Positions 22,835-33,507 of a stretch of DNA of 64,000 nt are shown one piece after another; the stretch's first letter is position 1, and every line of letters begins with the position of its first letter. Under the pieces are notes generated by a model that worked only from the letters and a program-made list of their open reading frames with translations, did no database searches and was not told where the DNA came from. The position numbers and the translations under genes are program-made. The stretch comes from Melieria omissa (taxonomy: Eukaryota > Arthropoda > Insecta > Diptera > Ulidiidae). Where the stretch lies: assembly GCA_963971225.1 (NCBI GenBank), contig OZ020269.1, forward strand, positions 75,120,450 through 75,184,449, read 5' to 3'.

Positions 22835-23776
22835 AAATTCTCCAGCTTAATCTCAACCATTGCATAGCAGCCTAGGAATTATTATCGCAAACTGTAATTG
22901 AGCAGGATATTGACTTGGCAATTCTATCTGAATGCTATAACGCACCTGAAAGCGACAGTAACTGGGCTGTTAATAATAATGGCAAAGCGGCTGTATGGAG
23001 TTGTGGATCACCATCTGCATGGCTCCATTCACTTTCCATCCCACAGTGTTGATGCTTCTGCTCAGTGCACACTTTCTGAGAGTCATTACAATATGAATAC
23101 AGTAATTGCTGTAGTCAAAGCAAAAGCTGTGCACAAAAAGAATGAGTCAAAAAATAGAGAGAGTCATAACACACCATTCTCTTTAGTGAATATTCATTGC
23201 TCACTTGTTCGTAAGGTTATCAACATTAGTTAGCAGCATTTGTAAATAGTAACGGTATACTTCTTTTTTGTTTTCATTGCTGGTATTCGTTGACAATTTA
23301 TTCACTTAAAGCTAAAAATTGTGTTCTAAAATTAAAAAATGGACTTGCAGGAGGTAAATAGTTCGTAAGCCCACTTCAAAAGTGACACAACTCAAAATTT
23401 TAAGTTTACATATGTGTTAACACGATGCATAATGCCCATGTCTACCTATAAGCAAAAGTTCAGTATACTTTGTTGTTGTATTTTTTGTTTTTTGTTTCGA
23501 TTCGATGCTATTCGCTACTGCTCAATTCAAAATAGTCCTAACCAGTGGCGCACGCAGGATTTTATTTCGGGGGGGTTTCGGCTAACTTTTTTGAGAATTT
23601 TGAAATAGAATAAAATTTAGATGTATGAATCTACAGACTGAGATCCAAAACATGTATGTTTCCCCTACGTGGCTTATTTTGGTCCTGAAAGTTCAAAATA
23701 GAAAATTTATTTAAAACAGAGACCTAAAATAATTATTATCAATATTTTTGGAAATAAAAAAATTGCCCTTATTTAA

Positions 23777-24293
23777 CCCTTTCGGTTATTTTATGCCATA
23801 TGGCATAGCCTTTTTTCAGTGCCTGTTTTAGGTCAAAAACTTGTGGATACTATATTTTTAAATTTTTGTATTTTTCTCTGAAGGTTTTTATACCAAATAA
23901 TGAAAAAAATATTTTTGTTAGTGTACCAAGTAAATTGTAAGAGTTCAGAAAGTGCGCAGTCCTATCGAGCTGCGTATTTTACAAAAAGAGGTCACTTCGT
24001 ATTTTTATTTATTCTATTACAAAAATCAATTTATTTTATAGGTTTATGTAAGTAATCTAGTAGGTATTTATTGCTTTAGTAAGTGTAAAAAAGTTAGATC
24101 CCAAATATAGTTCACTAAGGCTGTACGATTGTTTTTATTTCTTACTATGCCATATTTCATGATGCCCAAAACCACTTTTTCGAACAATATTTTAAAAAAT
24201 GATTTTTGATTATCCATTATGTAGGCTTAAACAGTAATAAAATGGAAAAGAATGATTTTTAAAGCTAAAAACAAAAAAGAAGTACCGAAAGGG
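23777..24293. mobile_element. TTAA-flanked MITE, family A copy 1, piggyBac-like
   Basis: TTAA lies at 23773-23776 and 24294-24297; the ends are CCCTTTCGGT and its complement. The element is 517 bp and non-coding. A perfect 16-bp palindrome TATGCCATATGGCATA (23792-23807) starts 15 nt inside the left end. A second copy with the same ends and palindrome lies at 51617-52118. Confidence 0.9.
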
Positions 24294-24390
24294 TTAAGAT
24301 ATTTTTATAAATATTACTTTATAATAATTATTTCCAATACAAATTTTCTAACATGGCCTGTAACTATTATCATGTAATAAATATTTTTAC

Positions 24391-26378
24391 TTACTTACTT
24401 ACTTAACTGGCCATAACAACCCGTTATCGGGTTACGGCCTGCCGCAAAACTTCTCTCCAGGCGCCTCTGCTTCGCGCGCGCCTTCTCCAGTTGGTCACAC
24501 CAAGAGATACCAGGGCCTCTTCCACTTGGTCCTTCCACCGGAGACACGGCCTCCCTCTTCGCCGTCGACCTCCAACCATCGCATCGAATACCTTTTTCGC
24601 CGGAGCTTCGTCGTCCATGCGGCAGACATGACCGAGCCAGCGTAGCCGCTGGATGTTAATTCGCTGCGCTACGTCCATGTCCTTATACAGCTCATACAGC
24701 TCGTTATTGGTTCGTATGCGATAGTCGTCACCAACCCGAACAGGGCCGAAGATTTTGCGAAGCACCTTCCTCTCGAACACTCCAAGGGCCGCTATGTCGT
24801 TTCGTGTCATTGTCCATGCTTCAGCGCCATAGAGGAGCACGGGCAAGATAAGCGTCCTATAGAGTGAAAGTTTTGTCGGTCGAGAGAGGTCTCTACTTCT
24901 CAATTGCCTACCGAGACCGTAGTAGCACCTGTTGGCAAGAGTTATCCTTCGCTTTATCTCCAGACTGACATCATTGCTGCTGTTGATGGCGGTGCCAAGG
25001 TAGACGAATTCCTTGACAACTTCAAAAGCATACCTGTCGGCCTCGACGTGAGACCCTAGCCGCTGCGAGTCCCTGCGTGTAGACAGCATATACTTCGTCT
25101 TGCCCTCATTTACCACCAGACCCATTTTGGCAGATTCTCTTTCGATAGCCGCAAAGGCAGCGGTGACATCTCGCTTGTTACGTCCGATGACATCAATATC
25201 ATCAGCGTAAGCAAGGAGCTGGACACTTTTGTTGAAAATTGTGCCATTACGATGTACACCGGCCTTGCGCAGAACACTCTCCATGGTGAAGTTGAAGAGG
25301 TCGCAGGACAAAGGATCGCCCTGTCTGAAACCTCGAACGGTATCAAAGGGGTCGGAGAGGTCACTTCCAACCTTGACGGAGCTGCGCGTATTGCTCAACG
25401 TCGCTCTGCAAAGTCTCACGAGCTTTGCAGGGATACCAAGTTCAGACAATGCGGCATATAGGCGATCCCTTATCGGGCTATCGAATGCTGCCTTGTAATC
25501 GATGAAGAGATGGTGTGTATCGATTTGGTTCTCATGGGTCTTCTCCAGGATTTGGCGTAGAGTGAATATCTGGTCGATGGTGGACTTACCAGGTCTAAAG
25601 CCGCACTGATAAGGTCCAATCAGCGCCTTGGCGAGTGGCTTTAGTCTTTCACATAATACGCTCGTCAGGACCTTGTATGCAATGGGAAGTAGGCTGATAC
25701 CCCTGTAGTTGGCGCATATTGTTGGGTCGCCTTTCTTCAGCACAGGACAAAGGGCACTGAGGTTCCAATCGTTGGGCATTCGTTCCTCCAGCCATATTTT
25801 ACAAATGAGCTGATGCATGCACCCAATCAGCTCACCGCCGCCGGCCTTGAACAATTCAGCTGGTAGCCCATCCGGCCCTGCAGCTTTGTTGTTCTTGAGT
25901 CGCTGGATAGCGACCCGGACCTCGTCATGGCTGGGCGGTGGCACATCCACACCGTCGTCGTCGATTGGTGCCATCTGGACATCTTCACCACTGGCGGTAT
26001 TGTTCCTTTCGTCGCCTGCGAGCAGCTTGGTGAAGTGCTCCTTCCACAACCTCAGCACACCCTGCGCATCCGTAACCAGATCCCCGTTTTCGTCTCTGCA
26101 AGAAGATGCCCCAGGCTTAAATCCTTCCGTAAGACGCTTAACTTTTTGGAAGAATTTTCGGGCGTCATTCCTGCTCCTGCACTCCTCGATTTCTTCACGC
26201 TCGCGCCTTTCTTGCTCCCGTTTCTTGCGTCTAAAAAGGCACCTCTCTTTCTTCCTCTCCTCCCGGTATTTTTCCGTCATGGCTCGCGTGGCGGCCGACT
26301 GCAGGGTCTTCTTGTATGCAGCATTCTTCACTGCAGTGGCTGCGCGACACTCTTCATCGTACCATTGGTTCTTTGGTA
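24391..26378 (-). mobile_element. RTE-type LINE, copy B, 5'-truncated
   Basis: A 15-bp duplication AATAAATATTTTTAC flanks it (24376-24390 and 26379-26393). The TAAG tail is at the left end (minus orientation). The 5' end stops inside the ORF at the CCAAAGAACCAATGG segment near 26375, as expected from incomplete reverse transcription. It is nearly identical to copies A and C over its length. Confidence 0.93.
24424..26375 (-). pseudogene. RTE ORF, copy B, 5'-truncated RT half
   Basis: The open frame starts upstream of the element by chance; the RTE portion begins NQWYDEECRAATAVKNAAYK and continues without a stop to the normal C-terminus ending LRQAVTR at 24424. The whole RT is open and catalytic motifs (FIDYKAAFDSP, GFRQGDPLSCDLF, LLAYADDIDVIGR) are intact, but the endonuclease and 5' end are absent. 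It cannot be autonomous. Only scattered single-base differences separate it from the intact copy. Confidence 0.92.
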
Positions 26379-26466
26379 AATAAATATTTTTACGTTGCGT
26401 AATAACTGTTATGAAAAAAAAACAAAATTTTCGTCCTCGATAATTATTATTTTGCAATTTTTTTTT

Positions 26467-26629
26467 ATGTTGCTTCATAACTATTATTTTCGATTTTTTT
26501 TATTTACGTTACCAATAACTATTATTTTCAGAATGTTTTGTTTTTACGTTGCTCCTAACTTTTATTTTCGATTTTTTTATTTACTTTACCGATAACTATT
26601 ATTTTCAGAAATTTTTACGTTGCTTTATA
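26467..26629 (+). repeat. Short tandem repeat, about 70-80 bp period
   Basis: Units beginning TTGCTTCATAACTATTATTTTCG (26467), TTGCTCCTAACTTTTATTTTCG (26549) and TTGCTTTA (26620) repeat in tandem. The third unit is split by the mariner at 26630 and continues after it (27572, AACTTTTATTTTCGATTTTT). Confidence 0.7.
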
Positions 26630-27571
26630 CACTATGATCAATAAGTACCGGGACTGTGTATTTTAAATTTTCCGCCGTTGCCCGATGCAGGTAAAAAAAT
26701 TTTTTTTAGGTCGGTAGGACGTTAACTGACATCTGTGTCAAATTTTGAGCGGGATGGCATCATTAGTTTTTGTTTGGCAGCTGTTAGCGTCAGTCAACTT
26801 TTTGTACTTCGTCGCATTTTACAATGGCGCACTTTTTTTGGTTTTGGCTCGCTTTCACACGCCATTCCGATGAATTTACGTCGAATTCATAGACCCATGT
26901 CTCATCACCAGTAATTATACGTTTCATGAACGTTGGGTTCTTCTTAGCTTCCGAAATCATGTCTTCAGCCACTTGCTTTCGATGATCTTTTTGGACGAAA
27001 TTCAAGTTTTGAGGAACAAGCCGTGCGGCGACGCGTTTCATGCGCAAAATATCGACAACAATGTGTTGTGCGCTTCCATAAAAGATGTTAATATCGTTAT
27101 AAATCTCTCTGAGGTTCACATGACGATTTTCAAGCACGATTTTCTTCACAATTTCAACATTTTCGTCGGTATTCGATGTTGAAGGACGTCCAGAACGAGG
27201 AAAGTCTTCGACCACTTCACGACCACTTTTGAACATTTTATACCACTCGAACGCTCTGGTTCTTGATAGAGCAGACTCCCCAAATGCTTTCTGCAACATT
27301 TTAAGCGCATTGGCACAAGAAATTTCGTTCCTAAGACAAAATTTCAAACAAATACGTTGATCAACAAAATTATCCATTGTAAAATGCGACGAAGTACAAA
27401 AAGTTGACTGACGCTAACAGCTGCCAAACAAAAACTAATGATGCAATCCCGCTCAAAATTTGACACGGAGGTCAGTTAAGGTCCTACCGACCTAAAAAAA
27501 ATGTTTTCACCTGCATCGGGCAACGGCGGAAAATTTAAAATACACAGTCCCGGTACTTATTGATCATAGTG
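26630..27571 (-). mobile_element. Fold-back mariner derivative with 198-bp inverted ends
   Basis: TA duplications lie at 26628-26629 and 27572-27573. The two arms, 26630-26827 and 27374-27571, are inverted copies of each other with only a few mismatches, far longer than the roughly 30-bp TIR of ordinary mariners. Both arms correspond to the 5' end and leader through the start codon, so the original 3' end has been replaced by an inverted copy of the 5' end. The middle holds the N-terminal half of the transposase. Confidence 0.9.
26790..27377 (-). pseudogene. mariner transposase N-terminal half, read into inverted leader
   Basis: Starts MDNFVDQRICLKFCLRNEIS. The HTH region includes RAFEWYKMFKSGREVVEDFP and RSGRPSTSNTDENVEIVKKI, followed by RLVPQNLNFVQKDHR and ITGDETWVYEFD, which holds the first catalytic Asp. 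After about residue 175 the frame enters the inverted copy of the element's own 5' leader (AIVKCDEVQKVD) and stops. Second and third catalytic Asp are absent, so no transposase activity is expected. A DNA-binding fragment could still be encoded. Confidence 0.88.
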
Positions 27572-27769
27572 TAACTTTTATTTTCGATTTTTTCTTTTTT
27601 AAAAGGAGACAATTTTTCTCTTTTATTTGATACCCATATCTTCATTATTGCACAACCGCAAATATTTAAAGAAATATTTGAAATGTGTATGGTATATCCT
27701 TAAAATTAAATTTTAAAGTCCTTTAGAAATCACTTTGGGTCAGAAAATGAAAACTGACTATGCCAGGTA

Positions 27770-30111
27770 GGTTAGGTTAGGTAGGGAAGGGTGTGTGCGT
27801 CCCAAGGGCAGCACTTCCACTCGGAGGCCAAAACGACCCATTGTGAATCCCTTCATGGAAGATTCTGGAGCTAACCAGTGGCTCTCAGTTCGGGGCAAAC
27901 TAATTCGACCTCTTGATGAAGGAGAGTAGATCCGATATTTCAACTACTGCTTCGCAGGCCAAGTCTACCAGGAACCTTGACCCCAAGGTACGGAGTCGGC
28001 GTTCCTGCAGAGCCGGGCAGTGGCACAGGTAGTGTTGGATCGTTTCCACTTCTTCCTCATCTCCACAGCTTCTGCAGACATCACTGGACGAGAGGCACCA
28101 TTTGACCAGCATAGATCCAATGGCGCAGTGTCCAGTGATGACTCCAACAAGCTGCCTAATAGAGGTTCGACTCAGGGACAGTACATATCGTGTTTTCCTC
28201 ACGGAAAGGGAAGGCCATATTGCCCGGCAGGTACTGCAATCAGTTCTGCTCCGCCATGAGGACTCGATGTAGGTTTGCTCAACCTGTCAATACGCAAATA
28301 CAGGGCAGATATCGGAGGGAGCGCAGAGTTATCCACTTCCGTGAGAGGCAGGGCGACCCCCTTTCTTGCCACCTCATCTGCTGCCTCGTTTCCTGCCACT
28401 CCAGAGTGGCCCTGAACCCAGCAGAGAGTGACTCGGTAATGTCCGATGCCGCGAAGTGCCGTGCGACAACTCTGCACTACCTTTGATTTCACAGTCGTTA
28501 ATTCCAGCGCTTTAAGGGCTGCCTGACTATCCACACAGATTGTGATATCCGTGGGTGATAATCCGCTGTCGCGGATTAATTCAGCAGCTTTCCAGATTGC
28601 ATAAATCTCCGCCTGAAAGATGCTACAGAGGTCCGGGAGTCTGAAAGACCGTTGAGCCCCTAGTACATCTGAGTGGAGACCAGCTCCTGTACCTTCCTCC
28701 ATCTTGGAACCATCTGTGAAGATGGTGATGCAGGCGTCTCTTGTCACACTTGTAAGTCCCCATTCTTCCCTTGAGGGAGAGGAGGTAAGTGCGCGCGACT
28801 CAAAATCCAGGTATGGAATCAGATAGTCCGTACAGGAATGTAATTGATGTTCCGTACCTGGCCTCGTAAATGACCTTAGAATCCCAGAGTGCCCATAAGC
28901 GTGCTCTTTCCACAAGTTGGCCTCTCTCAGCCTGAGAGCGCCTTTAGCGGCACAGCACTTAATGAACTGCTCTATTGGGTGGAGATGTAGAATCATCTCT
29001 AGGCCTGCCTGGGGGGTGCTTTTGACGGTTCCTGCTATTCCCATAGCCGCCAGTCTCTGCACCTTCATCAGTTGCGTCGCCAAGGACCTGGTGTCCGTGG
29101 CCGGCCACCAGACAATGGCTCCGTAACATAAGATCGGCCGAATGATCGCTGTATACATCCAGTGGACAATGCTCGGCCGCAATCCCCACTTTTTCCCGAA
29201 GGCCTTCTGACAGACGTAGAAGGCATTCAGGCTCTTCTTCACCCGCTCTTCCACGTTGCGTCTCCAAGAAAACTTGGAGTCGAGTATGGTGCCAAGGTAT
29301 TTCACCTCGGGTGAGAGGGTGATAGTGATGCCGCTGAGTTTCGGCAGCATAAACTCCGGTATTTTGTATCTCCGGGTAAACAGTACCATAACCGTCTTTG
29401 AGGGGTTAACTCCTAGACCGTTATGCTCTGCCCACCTAGAGAGTTCTCCTAAAGCAGACTCCATGAGATCACTGATGGTGGAAAGAAATTTTCCAGGGAT
29501 CAGGATAGTGACGTCGTCCGCATATGCTACTACTCGCAGCCTCCTGGATTCGAAGATCTCGAGGATGTTGTTTATCACAAGCAGCCACAGCAGAGGCGAA
29601 AGGACGCCCCCCTGAGGTGTGCCCCTTGTGGTTAACCTCCTCACCGAGCACGAGCCTAGGCTGGAGTGAACCCTTCTGCTACTAAGCATATCGCTGGTCC
29701 ACCTCACTACTTTCTCGTCCACTTCGAATTTTCTAAATGCACTGGTTATTGCCTCTAGAGTGACGTTATTAAAGGCCCCCTCAATATCGAGGAAAGCGGC
29801 TAACGTATACTCCTTGACTCCTTGACGCTCAGCGATTTTTCGATCGTCTGAACGACCTCATGCAAGGCGCTGTCTACAGATTTTCCCCTGCAATACGCAT
29901 GTTGCGTCCTGCAGAGTCCCCTGGACTGTGCCACTCCCCTGACATAGACATCTACCAGCCTCTCCAAAGTCATAAGAAAGAACGATGACAGGCTGATCGG
30001 TCTGTAGTCTTTTGCAGTGATGTGGTTTGACTTCCCCGCCTTGGGATGAACACCACCTTAACCTCTTTCCAGGCGCGTGGTACATAGCCCTGTTGGAGAG
30101 ATTCCCGATTC
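27770..30111 (-). mobile_element. LOA/R1-superclade LINE with RNase H, 5'-truncated
   Basis: The 13-bp duplication ACTATGCCAGGTA flanks it (27757-27769 and 30112-30124). It is minus-oriented, with the 3' tail at the left: plus strand GGTTAGGTTAGGTAGG just after the duplication. The 5' end is lost inside RT. Confidence 0.88.
27900..30111 (-). pseudogene. LOA-type LINE ORF2: RT, RNase H, Cys/His tail; frameshifted
   Basis: From the 5' side: YVPRAWKEVKVVFIPR, then after frameshifts the fingers KDYRPISLSSFFLMTLERLV and LAAFLDIEGAFNNVT. The 507-codon frame 29722-28199 follows, with RGTPQGGVLSPLLW, LRVVAYADDVTILIPGK, EVKYLGTILDSKFSW, the RNase H motifs ITIFTDGSKMEEGTG, IFQAEIYAIWKAA, ICVDSQAALKAL and WVQGHSGVAGNEAADEVARK. 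A frameshift near 28200 leads to the C-terminal finger CRSCGDEEEVETIQHYLCHC, stop at 27900. RT followed by RNase H with GGVLSP and DVTIL-type motifs fits LOA/Outcast-like LINEs. Confidence 0.87.
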
Positions 30112-30124
30112 ACTATGCCAGGTA

Positions 30125-31290
30125 AATGACCTCTAGTTTCACGTCTATATAAACATTTGGATGGGTCACGGTGTAATAAATGTAAAGTTGGTGTTTTCTT
30201 CTTTCTAACTTTGTCATTTTTCTTTCGATTCCATTGATGGTAGGCTTAGTATTTGCACAAATCATATATTTTTCATTTTGGGTTTTGAAACAAACGGAAA
30301 TCATTTATTTTATCTATAAAAAACATTGAGAAGTTTATGATTTTTGAAAATGGTCGAAAAATTTACTTTTTTACAACTTTCATCGTCAGTAATTTCTCCA
30401 AATCTCATCTGATTTGGACAATATGTATATCTCTGGAAAAGCTAAGTTATGAGCTTAGCTTAGCTAACAACAGGGAAAAAACTGGTTTTTCGAAGATTTG
30501 AAAACGCTTCTCACAAAATTGTTTTGATCTTCAGTTTCGTGTCCAGCGGCCCAAAGTTACAGCCTGATTCTGTGTATTCTTGACACATTTTTATTCAAGG
30601 TATTTTGTCAAGATTTTTATCGAGCAAAAGCTCTGTTGGCATTCTGATGCAACATTGATAAAGTAAAATGCTCATTTAATTTAATATAAGGTGAATATAT
30701 GCGATAGTTGTCAAATTGCCAAAAAATTGAAAGAAGTAATTTTGAAATTATTTGAAATTTGTATTAAAATTTTTTACAATTTTGTGAGACAAATTTGGCT
30801 CATAGGCAAATTACAGTTTTTACCAACGCACTTTTGGTAGGATACATGTCCAAAAAAATGCAATGCCGCCAGAACGATCGAGTTAGCCGGAAATTCTTCA
30901 TGAATTCTTCTTCGCTCAACGAAATTTCGCAAATTATTTGTTTTCTTCTGCTTCTGATTTCTTCTCTTCTATCCTCCTCAACCGTTAAAAGTGTAATACT
31001 GCACAATTCTTCCATTTTCAATAGGCAAAATTTCAATTTGTATGCTGTTGTCAATAGCATTCACACACAATTTATCAAGAAAAGAGCTTTTATTTTAGGA
31101 ATAGAATACCAATTCTTGACAAATAGTAAAAACTTGACAAATGGTGAATTTATCAAGTAACATATACAGAATTGGGCTGTTAGCCTAGAAAACACTTTTT
31201 TTAGGTGCATTTTTTTGTGTCGAGTAGTGTTATTGATGATTGAACATATATGCGACGGTTTTAAATTAAATTTCTGTACTAACTTAAAAA
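30125..31290. other. hAT-element interior, no gene recognised
   Basis: AT-rich. 30450-30560 and 31190-31225 share patches with 51490-51610 and 52125-52260 (TTTCGTGT-CAGC and GTGTCGAGTAGTGT-like blocks, in inverted orientation), so this is an old dispersed repeat also present in the second Transib element. Confidence 0.5.
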
Positions 31291-32110
31291 TATTTCGGGG
31301 GGTTTGAACCCCCAAAACCCCCCTGTGTGCGCCACTGGTCCTAACACAAATTGTGACACTTTTGATGAAATAAGAAGTCGTAACTAAAATTTTTTGATTT
31401 TCTAAAGTAAAATAAAAATACAATTTCGTAACTTATTCAAAAACATAAACTATGGATTTTCTACGCAATGGTCTAGACTTTATTTAAAAAACTGTTTATT
31501 CAGCTTGAAAAAAGAGTTGTTGTTTTTTGGAACCAAGTTTCGGTTAACCAAATAATGTTTTTAAATTCAAACATCTCAAAAGAAAAAATTTCGGAGTTCT
31601 CAAACTTAGCTGCTAACAATGAATAGTTATTATTTAATTTAAGTTTTGTTACAAAGAATTGTATTAATTTTAATTTTATAATTAATAGTTTTTTTCTTAA
31701 TAAATTTTGTTAAAACTTGATAGAAAAGCATTTTTAGTTTCATTTTGAGCACACTACTCAATATGAATGATTCAAATCATTCATTTGCTTTCGCTGTATT
31801 CACAGCATAAAGTGAATACAGTTTCTGTTTGAGTACACTATAAAATGACTCATTCAATTTATGAATATAGTACAATCTCTCACTCGAGAAAAAATTAAGA
31901 CTCATTCATTCACAATCACAAAAACGAATGTGAGTGAGTGAATACGTAATTTAGGAGTGAATGAGTCACAACACGTTTTGAATGCAATCATGCAGACGTC
32001 TGTTACGCACCTCCCAGCGCTCACATAGATGACTTCAAGGAAATGCTGGAATTACTGACAAATGACGTAATAGGGAAATCCCCAGTCGTAGTTGCTGTTG
32101 ACTTTAATGC

Positions 32111-32266
32111 ACTGGTCGGCAAAGCTTACTCATATGAGCAGTACGCTCAGCACACGTACACAGTAAGCTCTCTCAATCAACCGTCGTTCAGGTATAATTT
32201 ACACAGTGGAGAGAAATTTCACTGCGCTCACTAACACCATCTCATTGTCAATTTTGCCGACCCCGG
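32111..32266. mobile_element. 156-bp MITE with 9-bp duplication
   Basis: The duplication CTTTAATGC lies at 32102-32110 and 32267-32275. The ends form an imperfect inverted repeat containing GGTCGGCAAA/TTTTGCCGACC. Removing it joins the R1 endonuclease DFNA codons directly to WSAKW. The 9-bp duplication would fit a Mutator-like element, but the TIR is short and assignment is uncertain. Confidence 0.75.
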
Positions 32267-32765
32267 CTTTAATGCGTGGTCAGCAAAATGGTTCTGCCGC
32301 AAAACTAATCAGAGAGGCGTAGCTTTGACCGAAGCGTTTGCCAAGACCAGCCTAGTGCTATTGAATGACGGAGTAAAACATACTTACAATAAAGGCGGAC
32401 GTGTCTCTAAAATCGACTTGACGTTTGTAAGTTGCTCGTTAGTAAGAGACGCAAACTGGAAAGTGACGGACATCTACACACACAGCATATACATATGTAA
32501 TACTTCTATATTGGCAATAAGCTCAAAGTACATTCGCCAACATCACAGTACAGCAATAGTGAAATATGAGCGAGAAAGCGATAAACGAATGTACTCTGAC
32601 AGCTGTTAAAAGTGGCAAAAAAGTCATGTGCGTTCAAGCGGGGAAAAAATTGACTGGAAAAAAATAAAAATTTGTCGAAATTAACTGAAATTTCTTCGAC
32701 CGCCCCTGGAGCAGTTTCACAGTTGTTCATGTGTAGAAGTGCACATGTATACACGCATAGAAATA

Positions 32766-33507
32766 TCAGGTGTACAACTTTGCTTCCGCCGTTTTTTTCC
32801 AAAATTAAAAGCTTTATTGCGAAAAAGTGCTTACAGATGTATTATTCAAAGTATTGTCCGTCGCTAGCGACAACTTTCTCCCATCTTTCCGGCAATTTTC
32901 GGATCCCGGCTCGAAAAAAGGAGTCCTCTTTTGACGCTATCCATGAAGCAATCCATTTTTCCAATTCTTCGAAGGATTGAAAATGTTGATCTGCCAGGCC
33001 GTGTGCCATCGAACGGAATAGGTGGAAGTCAGAAGGGGCGACATCTGGGGAATACGGCGAGTGGGGCAAGACTTCCCATTTCAGCGTTTCCAGGTATTTT
33101 TTGACCACTTTTGCGACGTGAGGCCGAGCATTGTCGTGTTGGAGGATGACTTTGTCATGTCGAAATCACCATTTTTAAAACTTTGAAACCACTCCCGACA
33201 CGTTCTTTCACTCAGAGCAGCATCACCGTAAGTTTCTGAGAGCATTCGATGCGCTTCAGCTGCATTTTTTTTCGAATTGTAACAGAAAAGTAAAACTTCC
33301 CGCAAATGGCGAGAATTGGGCACATAAACGGACATTTTCGAGCGTGAATAATATGAAAACAAGAACAACTGTCACTGAAACGGCGATGACAATTCGTTAG
33401 GCACTGTCCACACTCACTTTAAAGGCATTACCATCTATGTATTTCAACCAGCCTCAGCCGGTACAGCCACCTATCGGAAAACGGCGGAAGCAAAGTTGTA
33501 CACCTGA
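32766..33507 (-). mobile_element. mariner deletion derivative, 742 bp
   Basis: The TIR begins TCAGGTGTACAACTTTGCTT with its complement ending at 33507, and TA lies at 32764-32765 and 33508-33509. The ends are complete but the middle of the transposase gene is gone. Confidence 0.92.
32842..33335 (-). pseudogene. mariner transposase with internal deletion
   Basis: The N-terminus MSVYVPNSRHLREVLLFCYN runs to FKNGDFDMTK. About 180 codons are then missing, and a different frame picks up shortly after the second catalytic Asp region (QHDNARPHVAKVV-type sequence) into LKWEVLPHSPYSPDVAPSDF (third Asp) and ends LPERWEKVVASDGQYFE at 32842. The HTH and the C-terminal block are kept but the first catalytic Asp block (GDEKW) is gone. 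It is related to but distinct from the Mos1-like family at 12288. Confidence 0.88.

Larger units (their letters stand above)
23543..31337. mobile_element. hAT-type element with CAGTGGCGCAC ends, hosting five younger units
   Basis: The perfect 8-bp duplication GTCCTAAC flanks it (23535-23542 and 31338-31345). The TIR is CAGTGGCGCACGCAGG on the left and the complement of CAGTGGCGCACACAGG on the right, followed by G runs as in the 1838 element. Its own DNA is non-coding. It contains a TTAA MITE (23777-24293), RTE copy B (24391-26378), a small tandem repeat (26467-26629), a fold-back mariner (26630-27571) and a LOA-type LINE (27770-30111). Confidence 0.87.
23016..31985. other. Composite block interrupting the R1 LINE; outer ends undefined
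   Basis: The R1 endonuclease frame stops at about 23016 and resumes at about 31990. The outermost segments (23020-23370 and 31740-31985) share a motif GAATGAGTCA and related GAGTCAT/ACTCATTC repeats on both sides. Inside, 23371-23405 (CCCACTTCAAAAGTGACACA) is an end of the long-TIR family seen at 42917-48405, with a weak counterpart near 31352-31372. The hAT element at 23543-31337 occupies most of it. No clear duplication at the outermost junctions. Confidence 0.45.

Noticed and set aside
27372..27571. The long inverted repeat as an LTR-like pair with 26630-26827
   Set aside because: The copies are inverted, not direct, and flanked by TA; they belong to a rearranged mariner.
27758..27790. 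Authentic telomere sequence (TTAGG repeats)
   Set aside because: Only two or three units, placed exactly at a LINE 3' end with a TSD.
28020..29615. Plus-strand ORFs (79-119 codons) in the LOA-type LINE
   Set aside because: They are shadows of the minus-strand RT/RNase H frame, which carries all the motifs.
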